A stretch of 64,000 bases of DNA from Falciphora oryzae (lineage: Eukaryota; Ascomycota; Sordariomycetes; Magnaporthales; Magnaporthaceae), in contig JNVV01000001.1 of assembly GCA_000733355.1 (NCBI GenBank), positions 3,134,278 to 3,198,277 on the forward strand, read 5' to 3'. The stretch's first letter is position 1, and each line of letters begins with the position of its first letter. A program made the position numbers and the translations under genes. Below are positions 24,083 to 34,212 of this stretch, one piece after another. The notes below the pieces were generated by a model. It saw only the letters and a list, made by a program, of their open reading frames with translations, was not told the DNA's origin and searched no databases.

Positions 24083-25639
24083 TTGGTGATCGCTGGTGTA
24101 TGTCGTGTTTCTGGCGGCGGCGACCAGACAGATGGTTACGTCATGGCGGCAGGAGTAGAAGCGTATGCGTTGAATATATAGGTTGTTGGTTTGGCTCGGC
24201 CAGCCCAGGAGGTGTGGCGGCGATAGTAGATCGAGGAGGGAGGTAGGATGTCGGTCTATATTTGATGTAGCTGTCGAGCTAGGGATTGCTTTGTTGTATG
24301 CGTTTCCTTCCAGGGCTGTCTGGACCTCTTCAATAGTGAAGAAGCTGGAGGAGCAAGGTGGGCCAGAGGGCAGCAGGTGGCGTTTGTGTTTGTGGGGGGA
24401 CAAAGGGAGACGGAACCTCCCAGCTCATGGACCATGGATCGAGGCCTGCGGGCAGATTCTTTTGAGGCCGCTCCCTAATTCGTTAGTACGCAGCTTGCAT
24501 CGGCAGACCAAGCAGAGCCACCGAGTCAAGAGGATTGGGGACGGAAGGAGCCATCTGTAAGCCCTCATGAGAGGAACGGATATCGATGCTTGATAGGGAG
24601 ACTAATGGAAAGGGATGGATGGACCTGCCCGCCTGTTTTCATGGCACTGGGCATTAATAAAACACACAAATTCAGTCGTAGGCCGGGCTATTCCCTTCAC
24701 TGCATCAATCAACATTTTTTGTTTACATTGGGAAATGACAAAAAGTATCCGCAGGCCTAAATAACGCTGTTAGTTGCTGAGAGACAAGTGGTCAGTGGAT
24801 GTTGGAAACGTGGTGGTTTGTGAATTTTAGATAAGTATCGTTAGCGTCCAGACTGCAGTTCCATTATCCAATCTAACAGTCACTGTCGCCGCCCCCAAGG
24901 CATCTCAGACCTCTGAGACAGGACCCGCTGTCACTCGCTGAATAACAAGAGATGAGCCCGTGGCCGTGGAATGGATGTGACTCAGCTCATGTCTCCGCTG
25001 CGTGTCAGCGCCACAAGGCACGAGGGAAACGGATAGGTATGTTGTAAGTGACCCTGCCTTTCTCTCTCGTTCGTCCTCGTCGAGGGTGGCTGAGTGACCC
25101 AAGCGCCGGATGAGATCATCCGATATCTCCAGCTGCACGAGATCTCGGCCGAACCCGACATTGAATTGCTGCTACCGTTTCAACGTTTGCCGAGCAAACG
25201 CCAAGGGGAAACTTGAACAACACGAACTACATGCCATATATTTGAGTTGATACCATCATCATTGCGCACAGCGTATCACGAGTCGCTAGATATGCACCGC
25301 TCGAGCCATTTGATGAGTTCGGCCATTGCTGTTCATTACATCTATCGACATCATTACCTTGTCAATAAAGCTGGCTGCTGACCTGTATTGGGCCACGAAG
25401 GGCTGTTCGGGATGGACTCTCACAACGAGCTATGCATTGGTTCCTTGTTTTTTCATGTCAGCACCCAACTCAACTATCTTGGAAGAGCCCGCCATGTCGC
25501 TGCGCTTCCTTTCTTCTCCCACCAAGATCGACAATGCCAAGACCACCACCACCTTTGGAGAGCGTCATGGGAGATTGCCCACCCTCCCGCTGAGCGAGTT
25601 AGGCGTGTCGATACAGGCTAACTGGCGCGCCCAAGGTTG
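24083..25639. other. Intergenic with one unexplained exon-like frame
   Basis: This holds the promoter of the 24082 gene (ATATATA at 24174-24180) and about 1.4 kb without a convincing gene. On the minus strand 24905-25168 is open and begins right after a TAG that could be a splice acceptor; see findings. Confidence 0.45.
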
Positions 25640-26182
25640 TCAAATCCTCTGCTCCGCCGTACTCGCAGTCTTTATGTTGCCGTATGGCGCGTGCTGCTCG
25701 TACTGCTCATATCCCTCTGGTATGCGCTGCATGTACGACACGGGTCTCGCAGGGGCAGGTGCGTAGTTGTGGTTCGCCGGCTCGTCGTCGTAGACCTCGG
25801 TGGGTGCGTTAGGGGGCGGGCCCTCCCCCCGGCTGTCGACGCCGTTGCGCCAGCGGTTGATGTTGCTCCTGAAGCTGCCTCCCGATCGGAACCATGGTCT
25901 GCGGACGCTGTTGCCCCTGGAGCACTGACACTGCTCCTGCCCGTATCCGTCTCCTAGCTTTTCGTTGCTGTGTGCGTCTTGAGCAGAAGATGCCCGAAGG
26001 GACCGGAAGAGGTCGGGCCGCCATAGCAGGAGACAGACAAAGGCCATGAGAAGCAGGGAGAAGACGGTCATGACGACGAAGGCCCATAGGGGCACCTCGG
26101 ACGACTGGGATGAGTGGGCATCGCGGGGCTCGATAGCCGCCTGCCGTGGGAAGACCATGTCCCTTAATGGCGGGACAAACAT
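25640..26182 (-). CDS. Small single-pass membrane protein, unknown function
   Basis: A single-exon frame of 180 codons runs from the ATG at 26182; a second Met at residue 9 is an alternative start. One membrane helix at about residues 32-54 (PLWAFVVMTVFSLLLMAFVC) is followed by LLLWRPDLFRSLRAS and a polar tail with several Cys, Asn/Arg-rich and Tyr/Pro-rich stretches. The layout resembles the gene at 23456-24082: short N-terminus, one helix, basic border, long polar tail. The sequences are not evidently homologous. I recognise no family. Confidence 0.6.
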   Translation of the reverse strand: MFVPPLRDMVFPRQAAIEPRDAHSSQSSEVPLWAFVVMTVFSLLLMAFVCLLLWRPDLFRSLRASSAQDAHSNEKLGDGYGQEQCQCSRGNSVRRPWFRSGGSFRSNINRWRNGVDSRGEGPPPNAPTEVYDDEPANHNYAPAPARPVSYMQRIPEGYEQYEQHAPYGNIKTASTAEQRI

Positions 26183-28156
26183 GGCTGTTGTTTGGTTGAC
26201 CGAGCCTTATAGAACCGAAGCACCTGCGAGTAGTGATCCGCGAGGACTGCGCTTGGAGACAGGTGGGTGTGGTGTCGAATATGGTAAAAACAGAATTCCA
26301 GCAGGGAATACTGTTGTTTGTTCAATACCGTCCAGCGAGACAGGTGAGAAGCGACTTTGTCGAAACAGAAAGTGACAGTCCAATGTGCTAGCTGTCGGTC
26401 AGAATGGAAAGCGCACGTAGAGAACGTAGCGTCGGCACAAAAGACCAACAACCCAGTCTTTCCAAGACCTATCGGGTAAAATATTGAACGAATGGAAGTG
26501 CCCTAGGCAAGGTGGTCAAGAGAGAGGACGGGGAACCGAGAACGAAGTACGGGTTTAACGGCGTGACGAAAGTGAACTGGGCAGGAAGGAAGAAAGAGAA
26601 GAAGAAAAGAAAAGGGCCTCGAAGGGCCTATCTACCTGCACATCGTATAATGGGCCGCGACGTCGCATCCAGGGGGGAGCGAAAATAAGTGAAGGGGATT
26701 GATTGCCTGCATATGGCCCGACAGGGCCTAGAGAGGGGGAATCTCACCGTCCAGAAAGCAAAATCGAGCCTGTCGTATCACACCAAGCAATTCCGTGCCG
26801 CCATCCGGCAAAAAAAAGACTGGAGGGAGGGGGCTCGATGGGGAGAGATGAGTGGGGAGGAGGGCTGCTGCCGCGCTTGGGTTCCATCTCGGCCCTGCGC
26901 TAGGGCGGCACAGCACTGCAAGGCACCGCGCCCAATACGTTTCAGTCGGCTGCGAGAGAACGGCGGGGAGGATGTGATTGGACAGGGCGGCCTGCTATTT
27001 GCTTTTTAGAAGACCTTTTGTTTTTAGATATGTCAGGGGGAGGAATCCCGACAGACCACCTGCAGTTAGCCGGACCAGACCACTCGGATTGGTGTTTTAT
27101 TTTTCCTCGGACTCGGGTCTTTAGCCACGCAAAAAGTGGCAATACGTACACCTAATGCTTGACCTTGCCCCTGCTACGTGATCAGGTTGCTGGCCTCCAT
27201 CGAAAAGCAACTGCTCGTCGTGCTCGTGAAATTGATGCTTGAACCAACGGACAACTGCCCCCGCTCAATAAGAAAAATGGACTCCACACACTGGCTGGCT
27301 GGCCTCGCTGGCCTTGCGAGGTGGGTAGTATCGTCGGGTACCTATTTCGCTGCGTGCAACCCACCCAACTGCATGTACCCTGAGAATCAAGCATTCCCAT
27401 TGGGTGGGACTAGCCTAATCAACTTTGAGGCGTCTAATGGCGCCTAAGGGAGAGGGAATATTAGACACTCATAAGACATGCATGAAAACATCAGCTGCTG
27501 TCCTCGTGCTCTTTCCTACCTGCCACGGCCTTTTATCTATGCTCAGGGATGATCATGTTGGTTTTGGGATTCAATGGGAAGAAAGACAGGAACCTCGCCA
27601 TGGGAACTCGGACGCCCTTCCCGAGTCACGTCCCCATCGCTGGCGGCAGCCTGGCAACAGACCATCGCACTCGGATCATGGGCAGGGACGTGATATAGGA
27701 GCGGGAAAGGAGTTTGTACCTTTGTCGCTGGGTTTCTGGGAGAATCACGCAACACAAAATGTTCTGTCCCAGCTGGCGGCCGAAGGATGCAAAAGCCGGG
27801 GTGGCAAGGCGCTAATGAGCTCGCACGGGCCCAGCATCTCATCTCCACCCCAGTGATTCCCCCACATCCCGACGCGACAGCAAACAAGCGTGACGAGACA
27901 GCGAGAGAAAGAACTCTGGGACCGTTCAAAATTTCCAAATGTACCACGTTAAAATTTCCAACCAAAAACCCACCGGCGATCGGCCCCAACCTTCACGCGA
28001 AGCCGACAACAACAGGCGATTCAAGTCCGGCCATTCATTGACCGTCTGCGGACCTTGCGTGGCTCCACATATTCCGCCTAGCACGCACCGAATGGATGCG
28101 CCGGGTCATTCCGATTTCTGCTCCTAACAGCCGAGGCAGATCCGCTCCCTGAACAA
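26183..28156. other. Intergenic, no supported gene
   Basis: About 2 kb between divergently oriented genes. Purine-rich runs occur near 26585-26620. Short frames lack recognisable features. The right end is the promoter of the HTH-ureidoglycolate lyase gene. Confidence 0.5.
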
Positions 28157-29899
28157 ATGGCTGGAGGAACCCCCCACCTGGGGGCGGACGACAGGCAACG
28201 AATTCGCACCCTCTATTTTGACGGCGGCCTCTCCAAGAAGGACAGTACGTACACATTGTCCATGATCCCACTGCATACAGGCCCCAGGCTGTACGTGTGG
28301 CTGTATGTGCGGGTGCTGCTGATGCTGACCTGACGATCCTGTGACTCCCCTTGACTAGTCGCCCTCCGCACCAGCTTCACCCGCTTCCAGATCCGCAATG
28401 CCATAAAGGCCGCAGAATCAGAACCCAAACCTCGCTCTGGACGGCCTCCGGTGTTGAGCAAGGAGCAGGAGGACGAGCTGCTCCGCTACGTATCCTCCGA
28501 AGCCGGCCGCGGACAGAGCTATTTGAACATTGCCAGGTCCGTCTTCGGCGGCCGGTTCGGAGAGGTTGCCATCCGCAACGCTCTGCGCCGCAGGGGCATC
28601 ATCCGCGGCACGCAAAAGGTCCTCGCAAACCCCACACCGCCGTCGCAGCTGAATGCAGCCGGCACGATCAGGGTCTGGAACGCTCGCGCCGATGCACCAA
28701 CACAGCCACCACGACCATCACAGCTAGCACCAGTAGCGCCGGCACTGCCGCCAGCACACCCGGTTGTTCAAGGACCAGGGCATATCGCAGGAGGCGCGCC
28801 AATGCCCATACCACCAACGATGCCCGTCTCAGCCCGAGTAGCCATCCGCATCGGCGCGGACCAGCCGCCTGTGGCGGTGAGGGCGGCCCCGCTGACGGCG
28901 GTCGGGTATGCCCAGTTCGGCGATGTCGTCGAGAACCCGCGGCCGGAGATGCACCCGGCCGCCTTCGCCACCGCCGTGTCCCAGCAGCAGCACTTGGGGA
29001 TAATCCCCCACGCGCCCATCGTGGCGAACCAGGGGTCTGCCATAAAGTACCAACACCCGACGCATCCCCTCAACTTCTATCCGCACGCGCCGAGCCAGGT
29101 ACCCGGTCACGCCGTCATCAACATGTTCACGTGTGCGGCAAGGAAGCTGGAGATTGAAGCGGGTGCGGAGGTGAGCAATGCTCGACAGTCGTCTGAGGTG
29201 GAAACGAGGGACTCGATCGTGGTCGAACTGAGCGACGATGAGGAAAATGCGAGCGAGGCCGAGGCGGATGAGGAAAGAGCAAGCACCGTCGACAGGGCAA
29301 GCACGGAGGTGAGAGACGTAGTAGAGGCTGCTGCCGGTGACCGCGGCGAGAGCGGCCCACGGCGCGGGCCGTGCGGCGTATTCCCCGTCCTCATCCTGGA
29401 GCGGCACCCCTTCACAACGCAGACTTTTGTGCCCATGTCGCGCGACGGCGCCGACACGCGCTACCTGGTCATCGTCGCCCCGAGCCTGGAGCCCGGCAGC
29501 CAAGACGCCGGCCTCCCCGTGCCGATCCCGCCGCCCAACGCCACCGGCGGCCCCCGGCTTCCCGGCCGAGGCCTCCCGGACCTCTCGCGGATGAGGGCGT
29601 TCGTCGCGACGGGCAGCCAGGCGGTGACGTACGGCGCAGGTACGTGGCACGCGCCTATGGTGGCGCTGGGTGCGGAAGGAAGCGTGGTCGACTTCTTCGT
29701 TATACAGTACGCCAACGGCGTCCCGGTCGAGGACTGCCAGGAGGCCGTGCTGCTCAGCCCCCAGAGCTCCGCTCCTAATCCGCCCGCGCAGGGAGGAGGC
29801 GCCGGAGGACAGGGCCAGCAGATGGGGGTCTTTGTGCAGGTTCCACTAGAGTACCTTGCTGCCCAGAGGAGCGACACTAGGGGTGCCTCCAAACTGTAA
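28157..29899 (+). CDS. DAL3: Ureidoglycolate lyase with N-terminal Tc1/mariner-type paired HTH
   Basis: Exons 28157-28244 and 28359-29899 (donor GTACGT, acceptor TAG) give 542 aa. Residues about 9-50 form one helix-turn-helix. An RSGRPP motif follows, then a second helix-turn-helix to about residue 112 (GVAIR-like NALRRRG), the PAI-GRPR-RED order of Tc1/mariner transposase DNA-binding regions. A Pro/Ala-rich linker (about 118-195) leads to a domain from about residue 201. This domain carries AAPLTAVGYAQFGDVVENP, NQGSAIKY, ERHPFTTQTFVPM (377-389), DTRYLVIVAP, GAGTWHAPM (W459, H460) and NGVPVEDCQE. These are hallmarks of ureidoglycolate lyase, which splits ureidoglycolate to glyoxylate and urea in allantoin use. 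An acidic/Ser-rich insert of about 60-70 residues (near 300-365) interrupts the lyase. If translation began downstream near 28802, a stand-alone lyase would result, so RNA evidence decides whether the fusion is real. Confidence 0.8.
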
Positions 29900-30528
29900 C
29901 AACATGCTCTTGTTTCTGGCTGTATATCAACCGAGTCGATTACTGCATCCGAAGGGGCGCATCCAGTTTCCCTTATTCCAGCCGATGGGGCGGCCCAAAA
30001 CATATCACGCTCTGATTCTTGTGCCAAGCTTTTTTGCGTCTTTCTCATCAGACTATGTTGACAGAAAATAACAACCCGCGTCCTCTTCTCGGCGTGCCCG
30101 AAGTTGGAAATACCGAAGCACGTTTCAAGAAACCGCTGACTGCTGGGGTTCACGTTCATGCCGGAGGAGCATGATGCATTTGACTTGTGCGACAACTTGA
30201 AGCCAGCCAGTGTGGGGTTCGATGTGGGTGAGGATGACGGAGGGGCTTGCTCATGCGGCCTACTCGCGGGCGGACACTCACCACCGCGCACGCACGCACG
30301 ACAATCTCGCCGGATGCTAGATGCTGCTGCTGCTGCTGCACAAATACCCATCTCCGGCAGTCAGCAGTCCGTTCTTCCTGATCCCATTGATCGCGCTTAG
30401 GTACCGGTTTGGCTGGCAGGCTAGGTCGAGGAGGGCAAAAGGACAGCAGACCCCAACGCCATCGATATCCACCGGGCCACCCGAGATCAACAAAGCAAAA
30501 TCACGCAAAGCAGAAAGAGGCCCCATCC
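29900..30528. other. Spacer between co-oriented genes
   Basis: These 629 bp separate the lyase gene and the 2H-phosphoesterase gene. They include a CTG repeat at 30322-30339 and presumably the promoter of the downstream gene. Confidence 0.5.
30322..30339. repeat. Trinucleotide TGC repeat
   Basis: Six TGC units lie in intergenic DNA upstream of the 2H-phosphoesterase gene. Confidence 0.8.
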
Positions 30529-31813
30529 ATGTCAGACTCGGTCGATGCAAGGAACAAGCTCGAGGACCTCTCGGGCGTCGTCCCGAAGCCGGGCGAGAAC
30601 CCATACAATGCCCTGATAGAGGCATGCGGTGGGGAGCCCGTAAGCAAAAAAATACCCATCGTTTTCGTCTGACCAGCAGCAAAGGAAGTCATAAGGTGTG
30701 ATGTGATGTGATGTGAGATTGCCGTCTGCAAGCAGAGCAATGGCGTTGAATCGATCTGAAGCTGATTGTTTTTTCTTCTCTACTTTTTATTTTTTTATTT
30801 TTTGGCAACTGCTTCCGCAGAGTAAGATACAAGCGCTTTATGCAACGCATCGAACGGCGAGGAATGCCCAGCAAAAGGAAACGTTCCTGGCAGCCGGGTT
30901 CCAGGAGGTGCTCACGGACCCCATCCTCATGCGGCTCGAGGACCCGACGCTGGAGCCCGGGTTCAAGGACACGAGGAACAGCATGGTCTTCTGGGCGAGG
31001 CCGCCGGAGCACGTGCTCAAGCTGGCGGGTCACGTCCAGCACATGCTGAAGGAGGCTGCGCCAAGTGAGTCTTCCTCCAATCCTCCCAATACCCATCTTC
31101 CTAGGTAGTAGGCGGCATATCTGTTCACGGTGTGAGGAGAAGTGTGTAGCCAAGGTGATGCTAAGTTGGTAAACCAAACACGAAAAAAAACTACGACAGA
31201 CCTGTGGCTCATGCCCCAGTACCGGATGCACATGACAACCCTCGAGGTGACGCACTCGCAGCCGGCCGAGGTGGTGGCGGCGCTCCTGGACGCGGTGCGG
31301 CCGCGCGCGGCCGACATCGCAAACCACACGCACTCGCACCGGCCGCGCCTCGTCAAGCCTATGGTCTCGCACGACCTCGCCGCCGTGGCGCTGTCCTTCG
31401 TCCCCGCGGCCGGCGAGCCCGTCCTGTCGCCCGGCACTTGCGACGGCGACGACTCGTACTCGTACCACCACCTCCGGCGAGACGTGTTCGACATGGCGGT
31501 CGGGGGCGGCGGCAGGGCGGGGGGCGAGATCCAGATCAACTCGCGGTACGCCGTTCCCAGCGCGCACATCACGCTGGGGCGGTTCGTCACGCGGGCCGAC
31601 CACGCGACGGCCACGCAGCGCGAGGCGTGGGTGCGGCGCATCGACGAGGTCAACGCCTGGCTCGAGGCCGAGGTGTGGGGCTGCGACGGCACAGGTGGCG
31701 GCCCGGGCTTCGTGGGCGAGTGGGCCGTGGGACAGGAGCGCGGGCTGGACCTCCGGGTCGGGCTGCTGTGGTACGGAGGAGGCCGGAGCGTCATGGTGGG
31801 CGAGGGTTTCTGA
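30529..31813 (+). CDS. 2H-type phosphoesterase (RNA ligase/cyclic nucleotide phosphodiesterase-like)
   Basis: Exons 30529-30639, 30821-31064 and 31200-31813 join in phase (donors GTAAGC and GTGAGT) to give 322 aa. Two H-x-T motifs, HMTTLEV (H129, T131) and HITLGRF (H241, T243), are the paired catalytic signature of the 2H fold. This fold hydrolyses or ligates 2',3'-cyclic phosphate ends of RNA or small cyclic nucleotides. The N-terminal 110 residues are helical (LYATHRTARNAQQKETFLAA). A Gly-rich insert follows strand 3. Fungal homologues are usually called RNA ligase/cyclic nucleotide phosphodiesterase; the natural substrate is not settled. It lies 630 bp downstream of the ureidoglycolate lyase on the same strand; no functional link is established. 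Confidence 0.82.
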
Positions 31814-34212
31814 TGCAAGTTGGAGCTGGGGACGGGATCTGATAATGGATAGCCCCCTTTTTTTCTTCTTTCGATTCCCACCTCACACCTATCTTCAAAC
31901 CCCGAATCATGAAGGCCCACGGCTGGGTGTGTTTTATGACAGGGAAACTTCACCAGGGGCCCTTTTTGGCTTTTATTTCTCCCATTCGCCCAAAACCTTC
32001 TCCGCCTTTGATTCCATCGCACTGCCCCTTGGAACATCTTGGGTGCTGGGCATGGAGCAGAACAGAAAAAGGGAAAATAACGGAGCCGTCGGGCAGACGT
32101 GCTTCGTCTGATCAATCTTGGAACGACGATGACGAGACGGCGGCTTGCGTCGCTGGGCGGTGAGAGCGATTAGGTTCGATCGATCAGTTCCATGTGGCCG
32201 CTGGCATGAATCCGGCCACGGCGAGTCCCATGCAACCCGTTTTTTGTTCCTTTCTGGAAAACGGGCGGGCCCATTCCGCCCGTCTCCCCAGTTACTAGAG
32301 CAGGGTCGAGAGTGGCTGCTTTTCCTCATCTCGATCCGGCCCGTGTCATCAGGCCTCGCGGCCAGGGGGGTTAGGTTTTGGGCGGGCAGGCAAGCAGCGG
32401 CAATCTCCACTTTCAGTCGTGTTGAATATCGAAACGCCGCGACCGAAATTCGCCGCGGAGCATCTCTCCCACCCTTTTGGAGATGTGCCGGGGGGAGCAA
32501 GCAAAATGCGGTAGCGTCGAACCATGGAAGCCAGAGGGGCGCCCGAGCGCTGAGAAATGACGATGCATTTGATCCTGGCCTGAAGGACGCCCGGCTCAGG
32601 CTCAGCCCACAATAAAAAGAAGGAGAAAAGAAGAAAGAAACCAGCAACATGCAAACAAGCTTCCCCGCGCACAATGCGCCGCTGTTGCTCGTTTGGTCGT
32701 CTCTCTGGGCGACGACTTTTTCGCCTTTTCTATCCCTTGCTCATACCATCACGCAAAGGCCCCCCTTCATCAAACGCTCCTGGTCCTGCCAAAGCAATCC
32801 ATGTCGGAGGGGCGGTAACGGAGGGCGGATCACACAGGCAGGGAAAGGCCAAGGGGAAAAGTAAATGATAAGGTAATAATATTGAAAAATAAGATGCAGC
32901 GATCAACGGCCAGCAAGAGAAGGAAAAAAGAAGGCCATTCTCAGCCCGCACTCGCGCTGCATGCATGGCCACGGGCCGTCCGAGACGAACTGCTAACATG
33001 CCTGGAGAAGAAGGCCCGCTTGTCGGAAGACGCCGCTGCTGGGGAGTGTGGAGGTTTTTCGTATACCTTTTTTTTTTTCTTCTTGCTCGCCTTTTATCGA
33101 GCCAGCTTGATTATATCGCCGCATGGGTGCCTCTCTTTGCATCAATTTTGTTTATCCAAGAAACAGGAGACGAACAGAACAATATGCCGAGCAAAGAAAA
33201 GGCACATTCCTGAGACGTGCTATTGCTGCTGCTGCCACTTGAGCTTGGGCGTGCTTCTCATCCCACCCGAGGGTGTCCGAGGGCCAGAGCTGAGGCAAGC
33301 CCATCCAATCCCTTGAATTAATTCCCCCAACTGGTAAGTGCTTGGGAGCTGGAGCAGGAAAGAGGGGGGGTCCATTCCTGTGCAGCCGGTACCGTACCGA
33401 TGGCCAGATAATCAATTTCCTTGACTACGTTAATTTTTTTTTTTTTCTTTTTTTTCTTGCTTTGGTTCCTTTTCCTCTACTCCCCTGCTTCGTTCTAGGT
33501 GCGTTAGGCGCAGACGTGGAGGGTCACCCGCGGCTGGTTACCTAACCTAACACACCCACGCTTGCTCGCTCACGCAAGCCTCGCAGTGCTAGCCGTCTTC
33601 GAGAACCCTTCGGCCTCGCCCAAGATCGCCCTTCGGTGCAGCACCACCACACCACCTCCCGCCCATCTGCTGCACCCTCGATCCCCGTTGCGCCACTCCG
33701 ACCGACCATCCGTGCCTGGTCCCGCTCGCCCGAGGTTGCTGCACCCAGGAATACGAACCCTCCCTTTGCAGCAAACCCGCTGCACATCATAGTGGTGTTG
33801 GTGTTGGTGCCGGTGCCCATCTTACGCCCTCCTGCGCTGTCCAGTCCTGTGTCTTGTCCGCGGCTCCAACCAACCACCTGCCCTTTGCACCCCCCACGAC
33901 CCTCCCCAGGCCGCTGCGTCGGGCGTGCCGTCCGAGTCCTTTCCCTCCCGGCAGGCCCCCTATTCACCACCGCGACCGAGACGAAATATCGGACGACCAG
34001 CACACCCAACGGCCGCTTTGCACTGCTAGACACCAGCCAAGCTAGCTGCCAGAAACGCTGCTTCCTGGACCACCTACGCTCCCCGCCCTGCCCTGCCGCC
34101 CAGCCTTCGATGCACCCGAAGCGACCGTGCAGGACGCCTGACTGAGACCCGGGCTGCTGGTTGCAGGAACCCAGCGCACATCTCCGCCTTGGGGAGAGAG
34201 TGAGAGAGAGAG
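31814..34212. other. Long intergenic/leader region before the RasGAP gene
   Basis: This 2.4 kb shows no supported gene. From about 33040 on it is rich in T- and CT-runs (33068-33081, 33434-33458). Cytosine-rich DNA follows to the ATG, as expected of a long promoter and 5' leader. Open frames of 170-250 codons on both strands overlap each other and lack motifs. Confidence 0.5.
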
